DNA from: DASZPL01 sp035550315
Lineage (GTDB): Bacteria > Actinomycetota > Actinomycetes > JAFAQI01
DNA length: 28,215 bases
NCBI GenBank assembly: GCA_035550315.1
Contig: DASZPL010000129.1
Coordinates: 1-28,215 of the forward strand
Direction: 5' to 3'
This document shows, piece by piece, positions 1 to 7,232 of this stretch. The notes under the pieces are model-generated. The model searched no databases and had not been told where the DNA came from. It worked only from the letters and a program-made list of their open reading frames with translations. Numbering within the stretch: position 1 is the stretch's first letter; each line of letters starts with the position of its first letter. A program made the translations under genes and the position numbers.

Positions 1-651
1 TGCGTCGGAGGTCACCGCGCTGAGGTGCTCGAGCAGCCGCGCCCGGATCTGCTCCGCGGCGTCGGCCATCGCGGCTCGCGTCCGTGGGTCGCCGTCGGGC
101 ACGAGGGTGAACGGTGCCCCGAACACGACGTCGACGGGCGCCCGGAACCGAGGCACCGCCTTGCCCTTCGGCAACGCTTCGGCGGTCCCCTTGCAGACGA
201 CGGGCACGATCGGGCAGTGGCCGTGCAGGGCGAGGTAGCCGATGCCGTGCTGGATGCTCGCCAGCTCGCCGGTCCCTCGGGTGCCTTCGGGGAAGACCCC
301 GAGTACGCCGCCGCCGGCGAGCACGCGCAGGCCCGCCCGCAGCCCGGCCCGGTCGGGCGTCCCGCGATGGATCGGGATCTGCCGGGCGAACTCGAGCACC
401 TTCTTGAGGGCACCCTTGTACAGCTCTGACTTCGCCAGGAACGACGACGGCCGAGACAGCATGATCATCACGATCGGCCCGTCGAGGAAGCCGGAGTGGT
501 TGCCGGCGACAAGCACCGGACCTTCGGCCGGCAGGTGCTCGAGCCCGACGATCCGCAGCCGGAAATAGCCGCGGAGCAGGCGCGCCGCGAGGCGGCGGGC
601 CAGCATCAGCGGGATCGACTCCCGGGTCGGGTCGGTGCGGCGAGCGCTCAT
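1..651 (-). CDS. plsC: Lysophospholipid acyltransferase (PlsC/LPLAT family), 3' end cut by window edge
   Basis: Reading the minus strand from the ATG at 651 gives 217 open codons that run off the window at base 1, so the C-terminus is missing. Seen: the acyltransferase block I NHSGFLD at residues 51-57 (catalytic H52 and D57) and block III FPEGTR at 120-125. These are the hallmark motifs of 1-acyl-glycerol-3-phosphate acyltransferases, which acylate lysophosphatidic acid at the inner membrane face. The start ATG overlaps the cmk stop (ATGA, 648-651), implying translational coupling. A PlsC-like acyltransferase directly after cmk is a common bacterial arrangement. The exact acyl acceptor cannot be read from the sequence; PlsC-like paralogues in actinobacteria may act on other lipids. 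Confidence 0.9.
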   Translation of the reverse strand, partial: MSARRTDPTRESIPLMLARRLAARLLRGYFRLRIVGLEHLPAEGPVLVAGNHSGFLDGPIVMIMLSRPSSFLAKSELYKGALKKVLEFARQIPIHRGTPDRAGLRAGLRVLAGGGVLGVFPEGTRGTGELASIQHGIGYLALHGHCPIVPVVCKGTAEALPKGKAVPRFRAPVDVVFGAPFTLVPDGDPRTRAAMADAAEQIRARLLEHLSAVTSDA

Positions 652-1331
652 CGGCCGGCGGCCGTCTCGACCAGCGCCAGCACCTCACGGATGACGTCCT
701 CGGCGCTGAGCCGGGTTGCGTCGATCACCACCGCGTCGGGAGCCTGGGTCAGCGGCGACGCGGCGCGGGTGCTGTCGGCCTCGTCCCTGCGGGCCAGCTC
801 GGCCTGCGCCGCGCTCGCGCTGGTCGTCGCCAGCCCCAGGCCGGCGTCCTGGCGCACCCTGCGCGCGGCGCGGGCCGCCGGGTCGGCGACCAGGAAGACC
901 TTGACGGGCGCGTCCGGAACGACCGTCGTACCGATGTCCCGGCCCTCGACCACGATGCCGCCCGCCCCGATCAGCTCGCGCTGACGCGAGACCATGGCCG
1001 TGCGTACGCCGGGAACCGCGCTCACCGCGCTCACCGCGGCGGTCACGTCCGGCCCACGCACCGCGGTCGTGACGTCGTGCCCTTCGATCGAGATCGTCGG
1101 GGCGCCCGGATCGGCGCTGACCTCGATCAGCGCGTCCTCCGCCAGGGCTGCCAGCTCGCCGGTCGCGCCGAGCGCGACCCCACGGTCGAGGGCCAGCCAG
1201 GTCAGCGCCCGATACATCGCACCGGTGTCGAGGTAGCGCAGCCCGAGCGCCGCGGCAACGCCGCGTGACACGGTCGACTTGCCCGACCCGGACGGCCCGT
1301 CGACCGCGACGACCAGGTTGCGCCGCTGCAC
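648..1331 (-). CDS. cmk: Cytidylate kinase (CMP/dCMP kinase)
   Basis: Phosphorylates CMP and dCMP with ATP in pyrimidine nucleotide salvage and synthesis in the cytosol. The 227-residue product has the P-loop GPSGSGKST at residues 12-20, the LDTGAMYRA segment just after it, and the VEGRDIGTTV segment typical of Cmk, and its length is normal for the family. The frame stays open far upstream into tyrA, but family homology begins at this GTG. GGAGGT sits only 3 nt before it (1335-1340), which is short, so a GTG about 24-27 nt upstream is an alternative start. A possible -10 lies in the gap after tyrA. plsC follows with a 4-nt overlap. Confidence 0.96.
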   Translation of the reverse strand: MQRRNLVVAVDGPSGSGKSTVSRGVAAALGLRYLDTGAMYRALTWLALDRGVALGATGELAALAEDALIEVSADPGAPTISIEGHDVTTAVRGPDVTAAVSAVSAVPGVRTAMVSRQRELIGAGGIVVEGRDIGTTVVPDAPVKVFLVADPAARAARRVRQDAGLGLATTSASAAQAELARRDEADSTRAASPLTQAPDAVVIDATRLSAEDVIREVLALVETAAGR

Positions 1332-1371
1332 CTGACCTCCCGCTCGCACCACGCCTGATCGACGCGGTGCG

Positions 1372-1377
1372 AGTCTA
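1372..1377 (-). promoter_or_regulatory. Possible -10 element for cmk (TAGACT)
   Basis: On the minus strand TAGACT fits the actinobacterial SigA -10 consensus TANNNT. It lies in the 59-bp gap between the tyrA stop and the cmk start, leaving a leader of roughly 30-35 nt that contains GGGAGGT. No convincing -35 hexamer is visible, and cmk could equally be transcribed by read-through from tyrA. Confidence 0.3.
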
Positions 1378-1390
1378 GGAGACCGGCGGG

Positions 1391-2482
1391 CTATTCCCCC
1401 GGCTCGACCGCAGTGGCCCGCCATCCGCGTTGCTCCAGCACGTCGGCGAGCGTGCCGGCGCTTCCCGGCGCGACGTCGAGGTCGACCAGGCCGAGCGCGG
1501 CGCCCGGTGAGTGGTCGACGTGGATGTCCTCGACGTTGACCCCGCCGGCCGAAGCGTCGGCGAGCAGGCGGGCGAGCTTTCCCGGCTCGTCCGGTACGAC
1601 GACGGACACCCTCGCCCAGCGGACGGCGGCCTGACCGTGCTTGCCGGCGAGCAGCTGGCGACCGAGCCTGCCGCGGGTCACCAGCTCGAGCGCCGGCTGG
1701 GCTCCCGGCTGCCCCTCGGCGAGCGCTGAGCGCAGCGCGACGAGGGGCGCCAGGACGTCGTCGAGCGCGGCGGCGACCCCCGCGGGGTTGGCCGCCACGA
1801 TCTCGGCCCACAGCGCAGGGTCGCTGTCGGCGATCCGAGTCGTGTCGCGCAGGCCGGACCCGGCAATGGCCACGTCGGCTCGGTCGAGGTCGGCAATCGA
1901 TGCCGCCAGCGCTGAGGCCACCAGCTGAGGCACGTGGGAGAGCCGGGCGAGCAGGGCGTCGTGGTCGGCCGCGGGCATCGTGCTCACCCGAGCCCCGCAC
2001 CCGGCGGCGAGCGCGGTCACCGCCGAGATGGCATCCTGGGACGAGGATGCCGTCGGGCAGACCACCCACGGCCGGTCCTCGAACAGGTCCGCCGTGGCGT
2101 GGTGCGGCCCTGAGCGTTCGCGCCCGGCGACCGGGTGACTACCGACGTAGCCGTCCCACAGCCCGATCTGAGCCTCGACCTCGCGTTGAGGTTGCAGCTG
2201 CACGCTGCAAACGTGGGTGATAGTCGAAGCGACGCCTGCTCGCTGCAGTCGCGCGATCTCCGCCGCGATGATGGCCGGGGGCAACGCCACCACCGCGAGG
2301 TCGACCGGGGTGTCGCCGTCCCACGGCGCCCCCGCGCCGATCTCGACCGCGACCGCGAGCCGGCTGGCGTCGCGGTTGGCGAGCAGCACCTCGTAGCCGG
2401 CCCGGCCGGCCGCCATCCCGACCGAGGCGCCGATCAGCCCGGTGCCGACTACCAGCAGCCGCGGTGGGCGCTGCGCGCTCAT
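1391..2482 (-). CDS. tyrA: Prephenate dehydrogenase with C-terminal ACT domain
   Basis: Oxidatively decarboxylates prephenate to 4-hydroxyphenylpyruvate, the committed step to tyrosine. The 363-residue protein starts MSAQRPPRLLVVG, with the Rossmann motif GTGLIG at residues 13-18. The conserved SHPVAGRERSG segment in the middle carries the prephenate-site His. An ACT-like domain at the C-terminus (VPDEPGKLARLLADA onward) suggests allosteric control by an aromatic amino acid. The frame is open further upstream, but the ATG at 2482 matches the family N-terminus. The gene lies 11 bp after aroH, whose product supplies prephenate, so the pair forms a two-step pathway operon. Confidence 0.95.
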   Translation of the reverse strand: MSAQRPPRLLVVGTGLIGASVGMAAGRAGYEVLLANRDASRLAVAVEIGAGAPWDGDTPVDLAVVALPPAIIAAEIARLQRAGVASTITHVCSVQLQPQREVEAQIGLWDGYVGSHPVAGRERSGPHHATADLFEDRPWVVCPTASSSQDAISAVTALAAGCGARVSTMPAADHDALLARLSHVPQLVASALAASIADLDRADVAIAGSGLRDTTRIADSDPALWAEIVAANPAGVAAALDDVLAPLVALRSALAEGQPGAQPALELVTRGRLGRQLLAGKHGQAAVRWARVSVVVPDEPGKLARLLADASAGGVNVEDIHVDHSPGAALGLVDLDVAPGSAGTLADVLEQRGWRATAVEPGE

Positions 2483-2483
2483 C

Positions 2484-2493
2484 GACCCGGGTC
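2484..2493. repeat. 10-bp perfect palindrome GACCCGGGTC between aroH and tyrA
   Basis: GACCCGGGTC is perfectly self-complementary and fills nearly all of the 11-bp gap between the aroH stop and the tyrA start, where tyrA has no clear Shine-Dalgarno. It could be a small RNA fold or a chance GC-rich palindrome. No regulator is assigned. Confidence 0.3.
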
Positions 2494-2859
2494 CTAGTCG
2501 CGGGGCAGGTCGGTGCGCAGCGCCTGAGCGCCGCGCAGGTAGACGTGGCGGGCGGCCGAGCGCGGGAAGTCGGCCTCGACGTGGGCCATCAGCCGCACGA
2601 CCCGCGGCATCGACCCGGGTACCGCGATCTCCGAGGCGCACAGGAACGGCACGTCGGTGATGCCGATGGTGCGCGCGGCGTAGGCGGGGAACTCGGCGAC
2701 GAGGTCGGGGGTGGTCGTGAAGATCACGCTGATCAGGTCCTCCGCCGTCAGCCCGTTGCGGTCGAGGACCTCGCGGACCAGCTCCGCGGTCGCCTCGATG
2801 ATTGCGTCACGGTCGTCCGCCGCCACCTGGGTTGCGCCGCGAAGTGCGCGCACCGCCAT
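2494..2859 (-). CDS. aroH: Chorismate mutase, AroH class
   Basis: Converts chorismate to prephenate at the branch to phenylalanine and tyrosine. The 121-residue product aligns end to end with the Bacillus subtilis AroH type (trimeric pseudo-barrel fold), not the all-helical AroQ type. R7 in the RALRGATQV opening, R63, C74 and E77 in the FLCASEI segment, R89, and Y107 in RHVYL match the known active-site residues with at most a one-residue offset. A good Shine-Dalgarno (GAGGAG) lies before the ATG. It is followed 11 bp later by tyrA, which uses its product. The 36-bp gap to rluB upstream holds a short imperfect direct repeat (TCTACCGCT twice) and nothing else recognisable. Confidence 0.96.
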   Translation of the reverse strand: MAVRALRGATQVAADDRDAIIEATAELVREVLDRNGLTAEDLISVIFTTTPDLVAEFPAYAARTIGITDVPFLCASEIAVPGSMPRVVRLMAHVEADFPRSAARHVYLRGAQALRTDLPRD

Positions 2860-2895
2860 CTCGTCTCCTCGCTCTACCGCTTTATCGATCTACCG

Positions 2896-3669
2896 CTACG
2901 ACGACATCTCGACAGCGCGATAGAGGGATTGCACCTCTTGTCGCTGGAGATGACGGCGCTTTCCGGGCTTGAGGTCGCCGAGCCGGATGGGGCCGACCGC
3001 GACCCTGACCAGACGCGTCACCGGGTGGTCGAGCGCTTCCATCGCCCGCCGGACGACGTGCTTGCGTCCCTCGTGGATGCTCAGCTCCACCACGGAGCGG
3101 GCGGTCGTCGACTCGATCACCTTCGCCGTGTCCGCCTTCATGACGCCGTCCTCGAGCTCGACGCCAGCCTTGAGCGCCCGCTCGAAGCCGCGTCCGGCCG
3201 AGCCCTCGATCTCGGCGAGATAGGTCTTGGCGACCCCGAAGGACGGGTGGGTCAGCCGGTGCGAGAGCGCTCCGTCGTTGGTCAACAGCAGCAGCCCTTC
3301 GCTGTCGGCGTCGAGTCGGCCGACGTGGTGCAGCTGCACTTCGATGTCTGTGACGAGGTCACCGACGCAGGGTCGGCCCCGGTCGTCGGACATCGTGGAG
3401 TGCATGCCTCGCGGCTTGTTGATGGCGAGGTAGACCAGGCCGCTCGCGGTCGGGATCTGCGCGCCGTCGAGGACGACCACGTCGCGTTCCGGGTCGATGC
3501 GCAGCCCGAGCCGGGCGCGACGGCCGTTGACGCTGACCCGCCCGGCGGCGATCAGTTCCTCACAGGCCCGCCGGCTTCCCAGGCCTGCCGCGGCCAGGAC
3601 CTTCTGCAGCCGCACACCCTCGTCGGGCGCTGCGGCTGCCGAGCGCCCCGTGGGACCGGCGCTGCTCAT
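2896..3669 (-). CDS. rluB: 23S rRNA pseudouridine synthase, RluB/RsuA family
   Basis: Isomerises a uridine in 23S rRNA helices to pseudouridine; the family's target is position 2605 (E. coli numbering), which is inferred here rather than seen. The 257-residue protein has an N-terminal S4 RNA-binding domain (about 18-65, with RLQKVLAAAGLGSRR) and the catalytic domain with GRLDADSEGLLLLTNDG, where D120 is the catalytic aspartate. It lies 4 bp after the scpB stop, in the usual order scpA-scpB-rluB found across Actinobacteria and Firmicutes. The first 15 or so residues are low-complexity and probably disordered. Confidence 0.95.
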   Translation of the reverse strand: MSSAGPTGRSAAAAPDEGVRLQKVLAAAGLGSRRACEELIAAGRVSVNGRRARLGLRIDPERDVVVLDGAQIPTASGLVYLAINKPRGMHSTMSDDRGRPCVGDLVTDIEVQLHHVGRLDADSEGLLLLTNDGALSHRLTHPSFGVAKTYLAEIEGSAGRGFERALKAGVELEDGVMKADTAKVIESTTARSVVELSIHEGRKHVVRRAMEALDHPVTRLVRVAVGPIRLGDLKPGKRRHLQRQEVQSLYRAVEMSS

Positions 3670-3673
3670 CGCT

Positions 3674-4273
3674 TCAGCCCGCAGCGACGTCGTCGTCGAG
3701 CGCGGTGTGATCCGGGAGGTACTCCGCGAGGGGCGGCAGGTCCGCCGCGGACGTCAGGCCGAGCCGCTCGAGGAAGTGGTCGGTGGTGCCGTAGAGGATC
3801 GCGCCGGTCTCCCGCTCGATGCCGACCTCGGCCACCAGGCCGCGGGTGAGCAGGGTGCGGATCACCGCGTCGACGTTCACGCCCCGGACCGCGGCCACCC
3901 GCGAGCGAGTCGTCGGCTGCCGGTAGGCGACCACCGCCAAGGTCTCGAGCGCCGCCTGGCTCAGCTTGGTCGGCTGGCCGTCCCGGATGAACCGTTCGAC
4001 GTACGGCGCGCACTCGGTGCGGCTGTAGAACCGCCACCCGCCGGCGATCCCCCGCAGCTCGAACCCGCGGCCGGCCGCGTCGTACTCGGCGGCGAGCGCG
4101 CTCAACGTCTCGGCGATCTCCTCGCGCGGGCGTTCGAGCACCTGCGCCAGGACGCCCTCGTCCACCGGTTCCTCGACGACCATCAGGATCGCTTCGAGCG
4201 CGGCCCGCAGCGGCGGCAGATCCGCGCTCGACGCGCCCGGTTCGGGCAGCGGCGGGCCGGCCTGCTCAGACAT
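3674..4273 (-). CDS. scpB: Segregation and condensation protein B
   Basis: ScpB is the winged-helix (kite) subunit that dimerises and clamps ScpA in the SMC-ScpAB condensin, which compacts and separates newly replicated chromosomes. The 199-residue protein shows the family segments LRAALEAILMVVEEP, GRGFELRGIAGGWRFYSR, QAALETLAVVAYRQP and RGLVAEVG. The start chosen is ATG 4273 (MSEQAG), which overlaps the scpA stop by 8 bp and has GAGG about 9 nt upstream. An in-frame ATG at 4309 would add 12 residues but has no ribosome-binding site. Translational coupling to scpA fits a fixed subunit stoichiometry. Confidence 0.95.
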   Translation of the reverse strand: MSEQAGPPLPEPGASSADLPPLRAALEAILMVVEEPVDEGVLAQVLERPREEIAETLSALAAEYDAAGRGFELRGIAGGWRFYSRTECAPYVERFIRDGQPTKLSQAALETLAVVAYRQPTTRSRVAAVRGVNVDAVIRTLLTRGLVAEVGIERETGAILYGTTDHFLERLGLTSAADLPPLAEYLPDHTALDDDVAAG

Positions 4274-5117
4274 CGGCGCTCGCCTCGTCCGCGGCGGTGT
4301 CGTAGTCATCGTCGATCGCCGTGGCGAACTCCGGTGCCGGGCCGTCGCCGCCCACCCATCTCACGTGGAGCTCGCCGAGGGGGGTGACCTGGTCGAACAT
4401 CACCACGCCCTCCCGGTAGAGCTCCAGGACGGCGAGAAACCGCCCCACGACGGTCATCGTGTCGGTGCAGTCGGCCACCAGCGCCCGGAAGGTCGCCGCA
4501 CCGCCCGCCCGCAGCCGCTCGGCGAGGAACACCGCCTGCTCCCGCACGCTGACCAGCGGGGCGTGGAGGTGCCCGATGTCGACCACGGGCACCGGACGCG
4601 GGGCCATGGCCTTGGCCGCGAGCTCGGCGAACTCGATCGGCCCGACGCCGAGCGTGACCTCGGGCACCAGGTTCGCGAACCGCTCCTCGAGCGGCACCAG
4701 GCGCGGGTAGCGGTGCGCGGCGGAGTCCATCAGGACCCGGATGACCTCGACCACGTCCTTGTACGCCCGGTACTGCAGGAGCCGTGCGAACAGCAGGTCT
4801 CGCGCCTCGAGCAGCGCCAGGTCCTCCTCGTCGGCCTCGGCGGAGGGCAGCAGCCGGGCGACCTTCAGATCGAGCAGCGTCGCGGCCACGACGAGGAACT
4901 CGCTGGCCGTGTTGAGGTCCCAGTCCTCCCCGCGGCTGCGGATGTAGGCGACGAACTCGTCGGTGACCTTCGCGATCGCGACCAGCGTCACGTCGAGGCG
5001 GCGCTTGGCGATCAGGGACAGCAGGAGGTCGAACGGGCCCTCGAAGACGTCGAGATGGACCTCGAACCCGGTGCGAGCGAGCCCGGCGGCCTCCTCGGCG
5101 GCTTCGACCACGGGCAT
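4266..5117 (-). CDS. scpA: Segregation and condensation protein A (kleisin)
   Basis: ScpA is the kleisin that bridges SMC heads and binds ScpB in the bacterial condensin. The 283-residue protein has the classic N-terminal FEGPFDLLLSLIAKRRLDV segment (about 25-43), the YIRSRGEDWDLNTASEFLVVAATLLDLK region, and a C-terminal winged-helix region (TMTVVGRFLAVLELYREGVV). An acidic tail (DDDYDTAADEASADV) ends the protein. No Shine-Dalgarno precedes the ATG. Instead TACCTT lies 6 nt upstream, suggesting a leaderless transcript. scpB overlaps its 3' end. Confidence 0.95.
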   Translation of the reverse strand: MPVVEAAEEAAGLARTGFEVHLDVFEGPFDLLLSLIAKRRLDVTLVAIAKVTDEFVAYIRSRGEDWDLNTASEFLVVAATLLDLKVARLLPSAEADEEDLALLEARDLLFARLLQYRAYKDVVEVIRVLMDSAAHRYPRLVPLEERFANLVPEVTLGVGPIEFAELAAKAMAPRPVPVVDIGHLHAPLVSVREQAVFLAERLRAGGAATFRALVADCTDTMTVVGRFLAVLELYREGVVMFDQVTPLGELHVRWVGGDGPAPEFATAIDDDYDTAADEASADV

Positions 5118-5123
5118 CGGTCG

Positions 5124-5129
5124 AAGGTA
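5124..5129 (-). promoter_or_regulatory. Putative leaderless promoter -10 (TACCTT) for scpA
   Basis: TACCTT (TANNNT class) on the minus strand is separated by exactly 6 nt from the scpA ATG, so transcription would begin at or next to the A of the start codon. No Shine-Dalgarno is present and no -35 is recognisable, both typical of actinobacterial leaderless promoters. It lies in the 60-bp gap after the upstream membrane-protein gene. Confidence 0.42.
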
Positions 5130-5177
5130 GCCCAGCGACCCCCTTCCGCTCGGGCTGGCACGCCGCGGCGAAGCTGC

Positions 5178-5852
5178 CTAGAACGCGTGCGCGATCCCGT
5201 CGACGACGCTCGTCACAAGCAGCAGCAGGAGCGGACCCTCGCCTGCCAGGGGAAGGATGAACAGGACGAGCAGGACGACGACACCCCAGTACTCCTCCAG
5301 CAGCCGGTAGGCCATCCGACGGGCGCCCTCGGTCCGAGGCAGGATCGTCCAGACCGCCACTCCGGTGGGCAGCGGCGGAATCGGCACGAGAGTGAGCAGC
5401 CCGACCGCCAGGCTCTCCACGCCGAACCCGATGAGCACCTTCTCGGCGAAAGTCGGCGCGATGAGCTGCACGAACCCGTCGCCGTGTAGCACCGACATCG
5501 AGTCCATGAGGGCGAGGGCGCCGCGGCCGGCGAGCGCGGCGTACCCGGCGAGCGCCGCCGCGCCCAGCGCGGCCGGCACCACGAACGACACCGCGGCGAC
5601 CGTGACCAGGTGCCGGTCGCGGCTGCGGCCGAAGCCACGGCGCCCGTCCGCCTTCGCCGGCCAGCCGACCCCGCCCAGCAGCGCGGCGACCGCGCTGTAC
5701 GGATCGAGCCAGCTCTGCGGGTGCCAGAACGGGGTGGCATGCCGGTGAGCACGCTCCAACGCGCGGGTGGCAGCCGCTAGCGCGATCAAGCTCACCGCGA
5801 AGCCCAGCACCAGCCCGAGCAGCGTCTCAGGTTGACGTAACGCGAAAAGCAT
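5178..5852 (-). CDS. Integral membrane protein resembling a site-2 protease (M50) without zinc ligands
   Basis: This 224-residue hydrophobic protein has about 5-6 predicted membrane segments. Its layout resembles small site-2 protease family proteins: an N-terminal helix (about 11-30), then LDPYSAVAALLGGVGWP at 49-65 (compare the LDP...G.GWAKP segment of the family), then LVPIPPLPTG at 155-164 in the place of the NLLPIPPLDGG motif. A final hydrophobic helix follows EEYWG (188-203). The HExxH metalloprotease motif expected in the first helix is absent, and the Asp ligand of PPLDGG is replaced (PPLPTG). If related, it is a catalytically dead homologue. It sits between the RHH-like gene (10 bp gap) and scpA, in the segregation block. 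The family link is inferred from motif order; the function is unknown. Confidence 0.85.
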   Translation of the reverse strand: MLFALRQPETLLGLVLGFAVSLIALAAATRALERAHRHATPFWHPQSWLDPYSAVAALLGGVGWPAKADGRRGFGRSRDRHLVTVAAVSFVVPAALGAAALAGYAALAGRGALALMDSMSVLHGDGFVQLIAPTFAEKVLIGFGVESLAVGLLTLVPIPPLPTGVAVWTILPRTEGARRMAYRLLEEYWGVVVLLVLFILPLAGEGPLLLLLVTSVVDGIAHAF

Positions 5853-5862
5853 CGCCCGGGGA

Positions 5863-6252
5863 CTACCGGCCGCGCAGTCGGCGGACCAGGATGCTCTGCT
5901 CGCTCTTGGACTCCAGGTCGGCCAGGACTACCGCCAGCGCCTCCCGGACGATCCGGCCCCGGTCGACGGCCAACCCGTGTTCGGCGCGCAGGACGAGCCG
6001 GGCGTGTTCGAGGTCGACGAGCTCGCTCGGCGAGACGTAGACGGTGATCTTCTCCTCGTGCCGTTGCCGGCCGCTCGGGCGGCGGGGCCCGGTGGGGCGC
6101 GGTGCCGGTCCGACAGATGGCCGGTCGAGCACCTCGGTCGCGCCGGCCGGCGCAGGGTAGGGCGCGGCGTCGTCCTGCTCGACCGGGCGGCTCACGCCGC
6201 CGGTCGAACGGAACAGCTCGTCGGCACCCGGCAGCGCTACCCGGCGAGGCAT
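5863..6252 (-). CDS. Hypothetical protein with C-terminal ribbon-helix-helix-like domain, partner of ParA
   Basis: A 129-residue protein. Residues 1-65 are rich in Pro, Gly and Arg and probably disordered. Residues 67-115 (EEKITVYVSPSELVDLEHAR, then VDRGRIVREALAVVLADLE) have the strand-helix-helix pattern of ribbon-helix-helix DNA-binding proteins. A basic tail (VRRLRGR) ends it. The start overlaps the parA 3' end by 16 bp, so the two are translationally coupled. Small RHH proteins act as the centromere-binding partner of ParA ATPases in several plasmid partition systems. By analogy this may be the DNA-binding or adaptor partner of the orphan ParA. That role is inference; no ParB is encoded in the window. 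Confidence 0.85.
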   Translation of the reverse strand: MPRRVALPGADELFRSTGGVSRPVEQDDAAPYPAPAGATEVLDRPSVGPAPRPTGPRRPSGRQRHEEKITVYVSPSELVDLEHARLVLRAEHGLAVDRGRIVREALAVVLADLESKSEQSILVRRLRGR

Positions 6253-7112
6253 CGGGCCACCACCTCTCGGGCGAGGTCGCGGTAGGCCTGGGCGCCGGCC
6301 GAGGACGACGCGTAGCTCGTGATCGGCTCACCGGCGACGGTGGTTTCCGGGAACCGCACGGTCCGGTTGATGACGGTGTGGAAGACCTTCGGGCCGAACG
6401 CCTGGACCACCCGGGCCAGGACCTCGCGACCGTGCAGCGTGCGGCTGTCGTACATTGTCGCGAGAATCCCCTCAAGTTCCAGTTGAGGGTTCAACCGCTC
6501 GCTGACTTTCTCTATAGTTTGTATCAAGAGTGCGACGCCTCGCAGCGAGAAGAACTCGCACTCCAGCGGGACGATGACGCCGTTCGCCGCCGTCAGCGCG
6601 TTGATGGTCAACAGGCCGAGCGAGGGCTGGCAGTCGATCAGCACCACGTCGTAGTCGTCGATCAGCGGTGCGAGGACCCGCTTCAGCGACTGCTCGCGGG
6701 CGACCTCACCGACCAGCTGCACCTCGGCGGCGGACAGGTCGATGTTGCTCGGCAGCAAGTCCATGCCGGCGTTCGTCTTGAGCAGGATGTCGTCCGCGGT
6801 GACCGAACGCTCCATGAGGGCGTTGTAGATGGTCTGGTCCAGCTCGTTCGGGTTGACGCCCAGCCCCACCGAGAGCGCGCCCTGCGGGTCGAAGTCGACC
6901 AGCAGGACCTTGCGGCCGAACTCCACGAGCGCCGCGCCGAGGTTGATCGTCGTGGTCGTCTTGCCGACGCCGCCCTTCTGGTTGCACATCGCCAGCACCA
7001 CCGCAGGGCCGTGCGCGGTGAGTGGCTTCGGATCACGAAGCTTCGGTAGCGGGCGCCCGGTGGGGCCCTTCTCGCGAGGCGGCCGGCCGGTCGCGACTGG
7101 GGAAGTCGACAT
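6237..7112 (-). CDS. parA: Orphan ParA-family ATPase (PldP-like)
   Basis: A deviant Walker ATPase of the ParA/MinD/Soj family that uses ATP-dependent dimerisation and DNA binding to position cargo. The 291-residue protein has the deviant P-loop KGGVGKTT at 46-53, LLVDFDPQGALSVGLG after it, and VVLIDCQPSLGLLTINAL as the Walker B region. The first ~35 residues are a basic Pro/Arg-rich extension. It has the synteny (xerD upstream, scpA downstream) of the second, ParB-independent ParA of Actinobacteria, called PldP in Corynebacterium glutamicum. It is unlikely to be the oriC-proximal ParA of the ParAB-parS system. It has its own promoter and a Shine-Dalgarno (GAGAGGA) 4 nt before the ATG. Confidence 0.93.
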   Translation of the reverse strand: MSTSPVATGRPPREKGPTGRPLPKLRDPKPLTAHGPAVVLAMCNQKGGVGKTTTTINLGAALVEFGRKVLLVDFDPQGALSVGLGVNPNELDQTIYNALMERSVTADDILLKTNAGMDLLPSNIDLSAAEVQLVGEVAREQSLKRVLAPLIDDYDVVLIDCQPSLGLLTINALTAANGVIVPLECEFFSLRGVALLIQTIEKVSERLNPQLELEGILATMYDSRTLHGREVLARVVQAFGPKVFHTVINRTVRFPETTVAGEPITSYASSSAGAQAYRDLAREVVARCLAG

Positions 7113-7144
7113 ATCGTCCTCTCAACATGTAGCTACACCGATTG

Positions 7145-7158
7145 CGCGATTTCTCGCG
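7145..7158. repeat. Inverted repeat CGCGA-N4-TCGCG in parA leader
   Basis: A 5-bp perfect dyad with a 4-nt spacer lies in the predicted parA 5' leader, downstream of the promoter and about 33 nt before the ATG. It could be an operator half-site pair or a small RNA hairpin. It is not the parS consensus (TGTTTCACGTGAAACA). Confidence 0.3.
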
Positions 7159-7177
7159 AAGGCGTTTCGGCGACGGG

Positions 7178-7207
7178 AACCTAGCCGCTCGCCGCCGATC
7201 TTGGCAA
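7178..7207 (-). promoter_or_regulatory. Vegetative-type promoter for parA (TTGCCA-N18-TAGGTT)
   Basis: On the minus strand TTGCCA (7202-7207) and TAGGTT (7178-7183) are separated by 18 nt, close to the sigma-70/SigA pattern. Transcription would start near 7171, giving a leader of about 59 nt that ends in the GAGAGGA ribosome-binding site. This is the clearest two-element promoter in the window. It would drive parA, the RHH-like gene and the membrane protein, possibly with read-through to scpA. Confidence 0.55.
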
Positions 7208-7220
7208 CCGCCACGTTCGC

Positions 7221-7232
7221 TGACGGCCGTCA
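7221..7232. repeat. 12-bp perfect palindrome TGACGGCCGTCA upstream of the parA promoter
   Basis: The palindrome is centred about 22 bp upstream of the -35 hexamer of the parA promoter, in the 172-bp xerD-parA gap. A second odd palindrome, GCCACAGTGGC, lies at 7247-7257. The position fits an activator or repressor site or remnants of a transcription stop after xerD. There is no U-run, so an intrinsic terminator is less likely. Nothing else was recognised in this gap. Confidence 0.35.

Noticed and set aside
1332..2069. 473-codon version of cmk starting inside tyrA
   Set aside because: The extra N-terminus is Arg/Gly/Ala-rich and overlaps tyrA in another frame; Cmk homology starts at the GTG at 1331.
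2872..2898. Direct repeat TCTACCGCT twice before aroH
   Set aside because: It is short and imperfect in its flanks, with no dyad symmetry; it may be chance in a 36-bp spacer.
2464..3849. 461-codon plus-strand open frame over aroH and rluB
   Set aside because: It is a compositional shadow of minus-strand genes with clear family motifs. The same reasoning excludes the long plus-strand frames at 6829-8325 and 8276-9757.
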